From NCBI GenBank assembly GCA_021846445.1, contig JAJZWY010000003.1:38937-102936 (forward strand): 64,000 bases of DNA, written 5' to 3'. The translations under genes were made by a program, and so were the position numbers. The notes beneath the pieces were generated by a model, which saw nothing but the letters and a program-made list of their open reading frames with translations, was not told the origin of the DNA and made no database searches. Below are positions 52,151 to 60,353 of the stretch, one piece after another (position 1 is the stretch's first letter; each line of letters starts with the position of its first letter). This stretch comes from a bacterium. Lineage in GTDB: Bacteria > Patescibacteriota > Saccharimonadia > Saccharimonadales > UBA4665.

Positions 52151-52524
52151 TATACTCTTGTGCGGTTCTAACTTCGTCTAAAACAGTGCACCATTTGGAG
52201 CTTTTGGGTATTATTTAGTATATTTTCTGTAATTAATCTGTATTTTAATGGTATTCCTTAGTAAAACTTTCAGTTTTTTATATATCTCATGGAAAATATA
52301 ATTATGAACATAAAAAATATATCAATCCTTGGGCAAAATAGATTTCTTTAGGGTTAAAAAAGTAGCTTATGGTATGAATAAAAAGGCTAAACCTTTTAAA
52401 AGAATAACATCGTTAACGGTATAGGTATATATAGCGAGTCACTAAATAAAAACGTTACTGTCTATTTTTTTTGCTAGATTAGAGTTATGTTATTAATTTT
52501 CAAAAATAAAGTATAATTTAACTT
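52151..52524. other. 374-bp intergenic region at the island's right edge
   Basis: No open frame of coding character. A small hairpin AAAAGG-CTAAA-CCTTTT lies near 52390. No copy of either tRNA 3' end long enough to be an attR site was found. The only promoter evident is the TATAAT of the next gene. Confidence 0.4.
52512..52517 (+). promoter_or_regulatory. -10 TATAAT for the 52525 membrane gene
   Basis: Consensus hexamer, then 7 nt to the ATG; leaderless arrangement. Confidence 0.6.
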
Positions 52525-52890
52525 ATGGCCAAAACTAAAAGTTATTATAAAGACCACTATATTCTTTTATTGTGTAGCTTAAATATTTTTCTGACTATAA
52601 TATTGATTGTTTTTATATCTGCTAGATTAATTAGTACAGATAGCCCAAATTATATAGTTCAATGCAGAAATTGCACAGATCCAACGGCATTAAATAAATA
52701 TGTTAATGGTAGTTATATGACATTTATAAGCTTTATGGTGTTTGGTGTACTTATATTGATTTTTAATCTCTTTCTAAGCTTTAAAACATATTACATTAGA
52801 AAAGGATTATCCATAATGATTTTATATTTAGGTATTTTATTAGAGATTTTAAGTTTGATTATCAGTAATGCATTATTTATCCTTAAATAA
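52525..52890 (+). CDS. Small three-helix membrane protein, unknown
   Basis: A 121-aa protein with helices at about residues 12-33, 69-90 and 95-118. The loop after helix 1 carries a CRNC pair (IVQCRNCTDP) on the outer side. No family recognised. It lies 9 bp upstream of the membrane glycosyltransferase and is likely made with it; it could be an accessory subunit. Confidence 0.6.
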   Translation: MAKTKSYYKDHYILLLCSLNIFLTIILIVFISARLISTDSPNYIVQCRNCTDPTALNKYVNGSYMTFISFMVFGVLILIFNLFLSFKTYYIRKGLSIMILYLGILLEILSLIISNALFILK

Positions 52891-52899
52891 ATCTATATT

Positions 52900-54546
52900 A
52901 TGACAGACATAGAAATACCTTATGAAAAAGATCGAAACTTGCATTATCGAATCTTTGAGATATTACCGGGACTATTGTCTTGGTCTTTGCTCTTTCTACC
53001 CATAATCCTAAGTTTTATTAGTATTAGTGTTGCAGTTATATTTATTTTAGGGTACTTATTGATATATTTTGTACGTACTTTTGGGTTTGATTTTAGGGCA
53101 GTTGAGGGATATTTATCCATGAAAAAACAACTTAAACTTGATTGGAATAAATTAAACGAAGATCTAAACAAAGGAATAATCGATGAATCTAATAGTACCC
53201 ATAGGCCTAAATGGCATTATCAGAACCTAAGTAGGCTAAAAACTTATGAAACAATATATAAACCCAAAGATGTTTACCATGCTGTAATAATCGCTACAGT
53301 TAATGAGAGTCTTCAAATTTTAGAACCTACCATCAAGTCATTAATTGATTCAGAATTTGATAAGAAAAAAATTATATTAGTGCTTGCCTATGAAGGAAGG
53401 GCCGGAAAGTCTACTAAGGATAGAGTAGATTTTCTTTTAGATAAATATGGTAAATATTTTTATGATAGCTTTGGTTGTTGCCATCCCCCCAACATTAAGG
53501 GTGAAATTATTGGTAAAGGGGGTAATATTACATTTGCGGGTAGAAGATTGCATGAATATTTGGATAATAGGAACATCCCATTAGAGAATGTGTTAGTTAC
53601 AACACTAGATGCAGACAATAGACCAAATAAATTATATTTCAGTGCCCTAACTTATGCATTTTGTGTAGTGCCAAAACCTCTGAATTCTTCTTTTCAGCCA
53701 TTGCCGATGTTTACCAACAATATATGGGATGCCCCAACTTTAATGAGGGTAATAGCTACGGGAAATAATCTTTTTTACATAGTATTAACTAAAAGACCTC
53801 ACCTAGAAAGGAATTTTTCGGCTCATGCCCAATCTATGAAAGCTTTGGTTGATATGAACTTTTGGAGTGTAAGAACTATTGTTGAAGATGGTCATCAATT
53901 TTGGAGAAGTTATTTTCATTTTGATGGGGATTATAGGGTTTATCCGCTCAGCATTCCGATTTATCAGGACGCAGTATTGGCCGAAACCTATCTTAAGACT
54001 ATTAAGGCTCAATATATCCAATTAAGACGATGGACTTATGGTGCATCAGATATAGCCTATATAGCAGATAAAGGGTTTTTTAATAAAAATAGTAAAGCTC
54101 CAAAGCTAGATGTTCTTAACAAATTATTACGAACATTAGAGGGTCATGTGACTTGGGCAACAGGTACTATATTGATTTTTGGGGCAGCATTTATTCCATC
54201 TTTTTTTCACCCTACTAGTTTTGCGGCTTATGAATTGCCTTTAATTGTGAGCAGAATTCAGCAAATTGGCTTAGCTGGATTAATAATTAGTGTTTATGTA
54301 ATTTTAATAACTCTTCCACCTAGGCCACCACGATATAAGAGACATAGATCATTAATAATGGGAGTTCAATGGGTATTTACTCCTATAACAAGTTTATTCT
54401 TTGGTACTTTTGCAGCTTTTAATTCTCAAACTAGACTAATGTTTAAAAAATATTTAACTAGATTTGATATAACCCAAAAAGCGGTAGTGACATCTAAGGG
54501 TATTATTAGTACTGCGAGCGATCCAAGTAATAATAACGAAAACTAA
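52900..54546 (+). CDS. Membrane processive-type family 2 glycosyltransferase
   Basis: A 548-aa enzyme with two N-terminal membrane helices (residues 25-70), a GT-A domain with AVIIATVNESLQILEPTI, DxD TTLDADNRPNKLYF, a TED-like IVEDGHQFWRSYFHFDG, and a QxxRW-like IQLRRWTYGASDIA, then three C-terminal helices (about 410-500). These are hallmarks of cellulose/hyaluronan-synthase-type GT2s that make and export a polymer, although the TED and QxxRW motifs vary. Expected substrate is an envelope or surface polysaccharide. Convergent with nrdR, ends adjacent. Confidence 0.85.
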   Translation: MTDIEIPYEKDRNLHYRIFEILPGLLSWSLLFLPIILSFISISVAVIFILGYLLIYFVRTFGFDFRAVEGYLSMKKQLKLDWNKLNEDLNKGIIDESNSTHRPKWHYQNLSRLKTYETIYKPKDVYHAVIIATVNESLQILEPTIKSLIDSEFDKKKIILVLAYEGRAGKSTKDRVDFLLDKYGKYFYDSFGCCHPPNIKGEIIGKGGNITFAGRRLHEYLDNRNIPLENVLVTTLDADNRPNKLYFSALTYAFCVVPKPLNSSFQPLPMFTNNIWDAPTLMRVIATGNNLFYIVLTKRPHLERNFSAHAQSMKALVDMNFWSVRTIVEDGHQFWRSYFHFDGDYRVYPLSIPIYQDAVLAETYLKTIKAQYIQLRRWTYGASDIAYIADKGFFNKNSKAPKLDVLNKLLRTLEGHVTWATGTILIFGAAFIPSFFHPTSFAAYELPLIVSRIQQIGLAGLIISVYVILITLPPRPPRYKRHRSLIMGVQWVFTPITSLFFGTFAAFNSQTRLMFKKYLTRFDITQKAVVTSKGIISTASDPSNNNEN

Positions 54547-54963
54547 TTATCCATTTTTTTGATCTATAAAATAAGCTTTATAGTGTATTCCGGCAACATT
54601 ATTAAATCTTTTTAACGTTTTAAATATAATTTCTTGGTAGGTTACGAGATCAATTAGACCTTTATTTATATTTTTATTTATATTTTTTATAACAATATCG
54701 CTAATGTATTTAGCAATAGATAGCCTATCACGGTTTTTTAAGTGTCCAATACAGGAGTAAATATCCAAGAAAAGCTGTTCTTTGGTAAATTTATATAGTT
54801 TCTTGTCAGAAGCTATAAGTATATATTTGTCGTAAATAATCTCTTCAATAGAAGTAAAAGAGGCATTACAAACTAGACATTTTCTTCGTCTCCATGTCTG
54901 ATTATTGTCTTTAGTCCTAGAATTTGTGACAAAAGTATTATTCTTGCAATATATACATACCAT
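54547..54963 (-). CDS. nrdR: Transcriptional repressor NrdR-like
   Basis: A 138-aa protein: an N-terminal zinc ribbon with CIYCKN and CLVCNA (residues 3-36) containing the RRRKCLVCNASFTSIEEI signature, then an ATP-cone domain (SDKKLYKFTKEQLFLDIYSC). NrdR senses ATP/dATP and represses ribonucleotide-reductase genes at NrdR boxes. Slightly shorter than the usual 150-160 aa, with the ATP cone less typical, so ligand response may differ. No nrd genes lie in this window. Confidence 0.85.
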   Translation of the reverse strand: MVCIYCKNNTFVTNSRTKDNNQTWRRRKCLVCNASFTSIEEIIYDKYILIASDKKLYKFTKEQLFLDIYSCIGHLKNRDRLSIAKYISDIVIKNINKNINKGLIDLVTYQEIIFKTLKRFNNVAGIHYKAYFIDQKNG

Positions 54964-55023
54964 AGCTATATATTGACATTAAACTGTTTAATAGTCTAGT
55001 GGATAATAATTATTTTATGTGCA

Positions 55024-55057
55024 AAAAATAAAAAACTTCGGCTTTCACCGAAGTTAT
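55024..55057 (-). terminator. Intrinsic terminator of the 55.1-kb noncoding RNA
   Basis: Read on the minus strand: AACTTCGG-TGAAAG-CCGAAGTT, an 8-bp perfect stem, then TTTTTTATTTTTTG. A strong, unambiguous terminator. Confidence 0.85.
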
Positions 55058-55198
55058 TTTGTTGCTTAGCTGTCAAACTTGACTCCAAGCCTTTTGACAC
55101 GCCTCGTTGTTTTAGTTGGAAGTAATTCCTCGTAAAACAATTGGAAAGTGTCCAAAACACTGACTTTGGTAATACTCACACAGTCCCTTTGTTTAACC
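55030..55198 (-). ncRNA. Unassigned structured RNA, about 170 nt
   Basis: Bounded by a consensus promoter and an intrinsic terminator and without a coding frame. Between 55085 and 55169 the two sides pair into one long rod: CCAAAG with CTTGG (one bulge), TTTTGGACAC with GTGTCAAAA (one bulge), TTGTTTTA with TAAAACAA, and a GGAA-TTAC-TTCC tip. A long irregular hairpin of this size resembles 6S RNA in shape, but I find no sequence identity to 6S, SRP, tmRNA or RNase P RNA. It lies downstream of tRNA-Val on the same strand but has its own promoter. Family identity uncertain; existence as an RNA gene is well supported. Confidence 0.75.
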
Positions 55199-55203
55199 TG
55201 AGT

Positions 55204-55232
55204 ATTCTATCAAAATAAGAGGTAAGTGTCAA
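55204..55232 (-). promoter_or_regulatory. Consensus sigma-70 promoter for the 55.1-kb RNA
   Basis: On the minus strand, TTGACA (55227-55232), a 17-bp spacer, and TAGAAT (55204-55209). Start expected near 55197-55199. The best -35/-10 pair in the window, suggesting a highly abundant RNA. Confidence 0.85.
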
Positions 55233-55264
55233 TATCCACTTTGCAAAAATTAATATAAATTAAA

Positions 55265-55341
55265 TGGTGGGCGATAGAGGATTCGAACCTCTCACCTCTT
55301 CCACGTCAAGGAAGCGCTCTAGCCGAATGAGCTAATCACCC
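55265..55341 (-). tRNA. tRNA-Val (GAC)
   Basis: A 77-nt cloverleaf with encoded CCA on the minus strand. GGGTGAT pairs with ATCGCCC (one G-T). The anticodon loop TTGACGT gives GAC, reading GTC/GTT. The T-arm is GAGAGGTTCGAATCCTCT. Confidence 0.93.
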
Positions 55342-55408
55342 AACAACAAGAACATATTATAGTATATTTATTTACTATAAAATAAATATTTTTATTATAA
55401 ATCATATT

Positions 55409-55417
55409 TGGTATAAT
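55409..55417 (+). promoter_or_regulatory. Extended -10 TGGTATAAT of the thrS leader
   Basis: Consensus extended -10 about 245 nt before thrS. It starts the leader RNA that contains the terminator at 55559-55601. Confidence 0.65.
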
Positions 55418-55423
55418 TATTAG

Positions 55424-55601
55424 ATTACTCTGGAATTATTTAGGATGTAATAATTACGACAATAAAGTACTAGCTTTATAATACTAATAATGATAATTTA
55501 GATGTTGTTAGGTGAAGTTTTGACGAGATTGTTTTGAGTCAAGTGTTTGGGAGCTGAAGCGATTGTATAAAATGCGAGATTATACAATCGTTTTTTCTTT
55601 T
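55424..55601 (+). ncRNA. thrS leader RNA with attenuator-like terminator
   Basis: A transcript from the extended -10 would run about 170 nt and meet a perfect 11-bp stem (CGATTGTATAA 55560-55570, TTATACAATCG 55580-55590) followed by TTTTTTCTTTT. thrS starts 65 nt later and has its own GAGGTG site. No T-box motif is visible. It is either a regulatory attenuator for threonyl-tRNA synthetase or a free small RNA; the region upstream contains a 7-bp AATTATT/AATAATT hairpin. Confidence 0.6.
55559..55601 (+). terminator. Intrinsic terminator 65 nt upstream of thrS
   Basis: An 11-bp perfect stem, 9-nt loop and T6-C-T4 tract. It sits between a promoter and the gene it should serve, so it must be conditional or be bypassed. 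Confidence 0.85.
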
Positions 55602-55661
55602 ATTTAATGATATTATTGTTTATGAATTGATTAACTTATTATTTAGTGAGGTGTTTTTTCT

Positions 55662-57491
55662 GTGAATGACGATAAATTATACGCTATGAGGCATTCTTTA
55701 GCTCATATCCTTGCTAGCGCTCTTCAACAACTTTATCCAGAGGTTAAATTTGGAGTTGGCCCAGTAATAGAAAATGGATTTTATTATGATGTTTATATAA
55801 AAAACAAAAATTTATCTGAAAAAGATTTTCCTGCCATAGAAAAGAAAATGCACGAAATTATTAAGGAAAACCAGCAATTTATCAAATATACTAAAACAAT
55901 TAATGAGGCTATGGATTGGGCTCATCAAAATGATCAGGTATTCAAACTTGAACTTCTAGAAATCCTAAAAAAATATGGTACTACTTCATATAAAGATATT
56001 AAGGTTACCAAAGAGGCGACTACGGGCGTTCAGGAAGTTAGTTTTTACAAGAATGGTGATTTTATCGATTTGTGTAAGGGTCCTCATCTTTCTTCGACCG
56101 GAAAAGTTAAAGAATTTAAGTTAGTAAAGATTAGTGGGGCATATTGGAGAGGAGATGCTAAAAATAAACAACTGCAAAGAATTTATGGGGTTGCTTTTGA
56201 AACTAAAGAAGAACTTTTAAATTATTTGAAATCCCAAGAAGAAGCTAAAAACAACGATCATCGTAGGTTAGGTCGAGAATTAGATTTATTTACCTTTTCT
56301 AATTTAGTTGGTTCAGGTTTGCCTCTTTTTACACCGAGAGGAACTATAATTAGAGAAGAACTTTTAAATTATTCTGCCCAGTTAAGACTGGAAAAAGGTT
56401 TTCAGAAAGTTTTCATACCTCATATAACTAGAGATGAACTATATAAAGTATCTGGTCATTTAGATAAGTTTGGAGATGAGTTATTTTTAGTTAGAAGTCA
56501 GGAAACGAAAGATAGACTTGTCTTAAAACCAATGAATTGCCCGCACCACAGTCAAATTTATGCGTCACGTCAAAGGTCTTACAGAGATTTACCAATACGC
56601 TATCTTGAAACTACTACTGTTTATAGGGATGAAAAAAGTGGAGAATTAGGAGGATTGAATCGAGTAAGATCAATAACTCAAGATGATAGTCATATATTTT
56701 GCACTGAAGATCAAATAGAATATGAGATTAATCAAATATTTTTGATGATTAAAGAATTGTACGAACAATTTGATATTCCCCTGAAAGTAAGACTAAGTTT
56801 AAAAAATGATCAGAAAAAATATCTTGGAACAGATGAAGTATGGCGAAGAGCCCAAGAAGAACTAGAGAAAGTTATTAATATCAATAAGATGAATTATTTC
56901 GTTGCAGAAGGTGAAGCTACTTTTTATGGTCCAAAGATAGATTTTATTGGAGTTGATTCTTTGGATAGAGAGCATCAAGTTGCAACCATTCAATTAGATT
57001 TTATTCAACCAATTAGATTTGGTCTGGAATACGATAATATCGATGGATCAAAAAGGAACCCAATTATGATCCATAGCGCATTACTTGGGTCTGTGGAGCG
57101 CTTTATGTCTATTTACATCGAACATGTTGGTGGAAAATTTCCGGTATGGGTTGCCCCAGAGCAAATACGTTTCTTGATGTTGAATCAATCTAAGGAAGTT
57201 CAAAAGTATGTTAAAAATATTGAAACACAGGTAGCTAAACTTGGCTTAAGAGCTGAGATAGACGATGAAAACAGTTCTATATCTAAAAAAATTAGAAACG
57301 CTGAATTAATGAAAATTCCTTATATTGTGGTTATTGGAAATGACGAAGTTAAAACAAATAAGCTATTACCTCGAATTAGGAAGGATTTAATTTTAAATAT
57401 AAGTCAGAATAACAAATCAATTAGTCTTGAAGATTTTTTAAAACATGTTAAAAACGAACATATTAATCGATCAAAACAATCAACAATCTAA
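55662..57491 (+). CDS. thrS: Threonyl-tRNA synthetase (no TGS domain)
   Basis: A 609-aa class II synthetase. It starts directly in the editing (N2) domain with HxxxH (MRHSLAHILASAL) and CKGPHLSSTG; the N-terminal TGS domain of about 60 residues is absent. The catalytic core has the zinc ligands in KPMNCPHHSQIY, DDSHIF and HSALLGSVERF, plus motif 2 (RYLETTTVYRDEKSGELGGL). The C-terminal anticodon domain starts near 510 (VWVAPEQIRFLMLN). GTG start with GAGGTG 8 nt upstream. It overlaps miaA by 47 bp, and its leader contains a terminator. Confidence 0.95.
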   Translation: MNDDKLYAMRHSLAHILASALQQLYPEVKFGVGPVIENGFYYDVYIKNKNLSEKDFPAIEKKMHEIIKENQQFIKYTKTINEAMDWAHQNDQVFKLELLEILKKYGTTSYKDIKVTKEATTGVQEVSFYKNGDFIDLCKGPHLSSTGKVKEFKLVKISGAYWRGDAKNKQLQRIYGVAFETKEELLNYLKSQEEAKNNDHRRLGRELDLFTFSNLVGSGLPLFTPRGTIIREELLNYSAQLRLEKGFQKVFIPHITRDELYKVSGHLDKFGDELFLVRSQETKDRLVLKPMNCPHHSQIYASRQRSYRDLPIRYLETTTVYRDEKSGELGGLNRVRSITQDDSHIFCTEDQIEYEINQIFLMIKELYEQFDIPLKVRLSLKNDQKKYLGTDEVWRRAQEELEKVININKMNYFVAEGEATFYGPKIDFIGVDSLDREHQVATIQLDFIQPIRFGLEYDNIDGSKRNPIMIHSALLGSVERFMSIYIEHVGGKFPVWVAPEQIRFLMLNQSKEVQKYVKNIETQVAKLGLRAEIDDENSSISKKIRNAELMKIPYIVVIGNDEVKTNKLLPRIRKDLILNISQNNKSISLEDFLKHVKNEHINRSKQSTI

Positions 57492-58380
57492 TATAGACGT
57501 GAAAAATGTTCCTTTAGTTGTCATTTTGGGTGAAACCGCAACGGGTAAGACTGAATTGGCTATAGAAGTAGCTCGTAGAATAAATGGCGAAGTGATCAAT
57601 GCGGACTCTTGGATAATCCGTAAAGAAGTAAATATTGGTGCAGCTAAACCAAGTGCCTATCAGTTACAACAAGTTAAGCATTATTTAATAGATTGCATTG
57701 AGCCAAATCAATACTTTTCTGTGGCTAAGTATAAAGCAATGGCACTATCGACAATAAATAAAATTCATAAAAACCAAAAGATTCCAATAATGGTTGGTGG
57801 ATCTGGGTTATATATAAATAGTGTTATCTATAACTATACTTTTAGGAAAAATATTCAAGCCAATAAAACATTAAGGAATGATTTAAATCAATTAAGCCAA
57901 GAACAACTAAAAGATATTGCAATTTCTCAAAATTTAAATCTAAAAGAAATTGATTCCAATAATAAGCGAAGAATAATTCGGTTGATAGAGACAAATAAGG
58001 GTAATATCAATAATGATAAATTAAGAAAAAATACAGTTTTAATAGGGGTTAAAATGGACAAAGACATTCATCAGAAGATGATTATTAAACGAATTGATAA
58101 CATGATTAAGAAAGGGTTAGAACAAGAAGCTAAAGTTTTATCGAAAAAATATGGATGGGATTCTGAGATTTGTAAGGGTGTTGGCTATGCTCAATGGAAA
58201 GATTATTTTAATAATAAACAAAGTTTAGACGATACAAGATTAAAAATTATTCAAGCTACAAAAAATTTAGCTAAAAAACAACGAACATGGTTTAAGAAGA
58301 ATAATAATATAAAATGGTTTAACTATCCCTTAAATGTAGATACTATTATTGAATATATTACAACAAATGTAAATATATAA
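57445..58380 (+). CDS. miaA: tRNA dimethylallyltransferase MiaA
   Basis: Adds dimethylallyl to A37 of UNN-reading tRNAs. The P-loop is GETATGKTELAIEVARRING (usual GPTASGKT; Glu replaces Pro), followed by NADSWIIRKEVNIGAAKPS, IPIMVGGSGLYI, and the C-terminal helical region with GVGYAQWKDYF. The 311-aa length is normal. Start uncertain: ATG 57445 lies inside thrS without SD; GTG 57499, nearer the P-loop, is an alternative that removes 18 poorly conserved residues and most of the overlap. Confidence 0.92.
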   Translation: MLKTNILIDQNNQQSNIDVKNVPLVVILGETATGKTELAIEVARRINGEVINADSWIIRKEVNIGAAKPSAYQLQQVKHYLIDCIEPNQYFSVAKYKAMALSTINKIHKNQKIPIMVGGSGLYINSVIYNYTFRKNIQANKTLRNDLNQLSQEQLKDIAISQNLNLKEIDSNNKRRIIRLIETNKGNINNDKLRKNTVLIGVKMDKDIHQKMIIKRIDNMIKKGLEQEAKVLSKKYGWDSEICKGVGYAQWKDYFNNKQSLDDTRLKIIQATKNLAKKQRTWFKKNNNIKWFNYPLNVDTIIEYITTNVNI

Positions 58381-58404
58381 CTTTGTTTTGACCCAATAAT
58401 TTGA

Positions 58405-58410
58405 TATCAT
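58405..58410 (+). promoter_or_regulatory. -10 TATCAT for the 58417 gene
   Basis: TATCAT ends exactly 6 nt before the ATG. No strong -35 at the right distance. Confidence 0.45.
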
Positions 58411-58416
58411 AGCAAT

Positions 58417-59040
58417 ATGATTGAACAATTATTTGGTTCCAAAACCAGAGTTAAACTACTAAAGTTATTCTATGGTAGCCCTAATAGGCAATTTTATGTA
58501 AGGGAAATAACTCGAAGGATTGAAGAACAGATAAATTCGGTAAGGAGAGAATTAAGCAATTTGCTTAATATAGGGATTATAGTTTCTGATAGTAATAATA
58601 ATAAATTATATTATGAAGTTAATCAGAAGTTTAAATTTTATGGCCCTTTATTTGAGATTTTTGGAAAAAATAAAGAAGATGTTAAATTGAGTGATAAAAA
58701 TAAGGATAACGAGAATTTAAGTAAAGATTATTCAGATCTCAGTGCAATAGGACGAGTCGAACTAGCTCTTTTAACAGGTCAATTTACAAGAGATGAGTCT
58801 ACGGGAATAGACTTATTGATAATTGGTGAAATTAATCCAAATGCTGCTGCAAAATATGTTTCTTCCTTGGAAGCTCAAGAAAATAAATCGCTTAGGTATT
58901 CAATAATGAACATGGACAATTTTCGGTATAGATTAGATATTAGGGACAGATTTGCAAGCACGGTTTTAAATTCTAAAAAACAGATTTTAGTTGATATTTA
59001 TAACGTTTTAGGTGATCCTAATAATAAATCTGAGGAATAA
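58417..59040 (+). CDS. Winged-helix protein with nucleotidyltransferase-like C-terminus
   Basis: A 207-aa regulator-like protein. Residues 1-70 are a winged helix of the MarR/ArsR kind (FGSKTRVKLLKLFYGSPNRQ ... FYVREITRRIEEQINSVRRE). Residues 110-195 (GIDLLIIGEINPNAAAKYVS ... FRYRLDIRDRFASTVL) resemble the minimal nucleotidyltransferases often fused to such HTHs, but the GSxARG motif is absent, so catalysis is unlikely. The partner gene just after it is a degenerate MBL protein. Transcription factor role inferred. Confidence 0.65.
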   Translation: MIEQLFGSKTRVKLLKLFYGSPNRQFYVREITRRIEEQINSVRRELSNLLNIGIIVSDSNNNKLYYEVNQKFKFYGPLFEIFGKNKEDVKLSDKNKDNENLSKDYSDLSAIGRVELALLTGQFTRDESTGIDLLIIGEINPNAAAKYVSSLEAQENKSLRYSIMNMDNFRYRLDIRDRFASTVLNSKKQILVDIYNVLGDPNNKSEE

Positions 59041-59044
59041 AATA

Positions 59045-59671
59045 ATGGAAATTCAATATTATGGAGGCAATTGTCTAACGGTTACATACAAGTCAACAAA
59101 ATTAATAATTGATGACTATTTAGAAGATTTTGGCAAAAAAAGTATTATTAAAAATCAAGACACAGCTATTTATACCGACGAATTGATCACTAATCAAAAC
59201 AATAATAATTATAATTTATTAATCAATGGTCCCGGAGAATATGAAATTGGTGAGATTTCGGTTATTGGGATTAGATCACGATCTTTCATTGACCAAGATA
59301 AAAGTGTTACAATGTATAAATTTACAACACCTGAAGCTAGTATTTTGATTACAGGTAGAATTTTTGGTGAATTTAATGATGAACAGATGGAAAAAATTGG
59401 TAAGATTAATGCTCTTATAGTTCCATTAGGAAATAACGGATATTGTCTTGATCCAGTTGGGGGGCTGAAATTAATCAAAGAAATTGAACCAAATATTTTC
59501 ATTCCGACGTTTTATAAATCGAAAGACTTAAAATATCCGGTTGAAACCTTGTCTTTAGATCAAATAATAACCGAATTAGGCATGGAATCAAGTGAGGCTA
59601 TTACAAAGTTAAAACTCAAGAAAAACGATATATCGGATTCAATATCTTTGGTAATTCTAGAGCAATCCTAA
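59045..59671 (+). CDS. MBL-fold protein with lost metal motif
   Basis: A 208-aa protein with the UlaG/MBL strand pattern (MEIQYYGGNCLTVTY, TKLIIDDYLEDFGKK, LLINGPGEYEIGEISVIGIR, SILITGRIFGEFNDEQMEKI, ALIVPLGNNGYCLDPVGGLK, EPNIFIPTFYK). The HxHxDH metal motif is not present; where it should be the chain reads AIYTDELITNQ. Likely a structural or regulatory relative without hydrolase activity. The start ATG 59045 overlaps nothing; an earlier in-frame ATT/ATG at 59012 lies within the preceding gene. Confidence 0.65.
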   Translation: MEIQYYGGNCLTVTYKSTKLIIDDYLEDFGKKSIIKNQDTAIYTDELITNQNNNNYNLLINGPGEYEIGEISVIGIRSRSFIDQDKSVTMYKFTTPEASILITGRIFGEFNDEQMEKIGKINALIVPLGNNGYCLDPVGGLKLIKEIEPNIFIPTFYKSKDLKYPVETLSLDQIITELGMESSEAITKLKLKKNDISDSISLVILEQS

Positions 59672-59812
59672 ATAGTAAGCTAGCTATATTATCCAAATAA
59701 GACCTAAGCATAGCTATAAGTTACAGATTTTGCTGTATTTATGTCTAATCTTTTGTTTTATATTGCATGTGACAATATTTTAAGCTAGTTCAGAGTTTTA
59801 TGTAAATCGAGA

Positions 59813-60025
59813 TCAGATTGATTTAGTAGAATCTTTTGTTAATAGATTCTTTTTCTTCAATGTTCTAATAGCTTGAGTACTTAGTTTAAGTGTGACTTTT
59901 TTGCCATCTATTTCAATAGTTTTGTGCTGTAAATTGGGTTTCCATACTCTTTTAATATGTCTTTGACTAAAGCTTATTTTGTTACCAAATTGTTTACCTT
60001 TTCCCGAAATATCACATACTTGCAT
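59813..60025 (-). CDS. rpmB: 50S ribosomal protein L28
   Basis: A 70-aa protein: MQVCDISGKGKQFGNKISFS, then RHIKRVWKPNLQ, and KLSTQAIRTLKKKNLL, all L28 features. The zinc-binding Cys pairs are reduced to one Cys (C-minus form). Isolated on its strand, as is common for rpmB. Confidence 0.9.
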   Translation of the reverse strand: MQVCDISGKGKQFGNKISFSQRHIKRVWKPNLQHKTIEIDGKKVTLKLSTQAIRTLKKKNLLTKDSTKSI

Positions 60026-60353
60026 TATCTAACCTCAATTTTTAGTTATCTTGTTATAGATATTAAATAAATATAGGGTTAAATTATATTCTTTATTCCC
60101 TAAGAAGTCAATTAGATTAGATATTAACCTGATTCGGTTCTTGTGCCAGGACATACTTTCCATCTGGGAGAGTATTTAAAGATAGTTTCTCGTTTAGATT
60201 ATCTTAGAGCTCTTAAGGTTATTTGTACTAAAGTAAGTAGACAAGTTAAAGAGGAGCCCAACCCATGGAGAGAATATTATGCCGATTAAGATAGAGCCAG
60301 TTAGCAGGGCTGGTTAGTGCCAACGATTTAAAAATATGAGTTATCACCCGCCT
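60026..60353. other. 328-bp spacer with a coding-like remnant
   Basis: On the plus strand a 48-codon frame (60143-60289, GTG start) reads PGHTFHLGEYLKIVSRLDYL and ends KEEPNPWREYYAD. It looks more protein-like than the surrounding spacer but has no promoter or SD and no family match, so it may be a leftover of a lost gene. A GCCAG/CTGGT hairpin lies at about 60297-60315. Confidence 0.35.

Noticed and set aside
52180..52196. Possible attR: GCACCATT shared with the tRNA-Gly end
   Set aside because: Only 8 bases match, which is expected by chance in AT-rich DNA.
55424..55661. T-box riboswitch in the thrS leader
   Set aside because: The AGGGTGGNACCGCG-type motif and specifier loop are not seen; only a terminator is supported.
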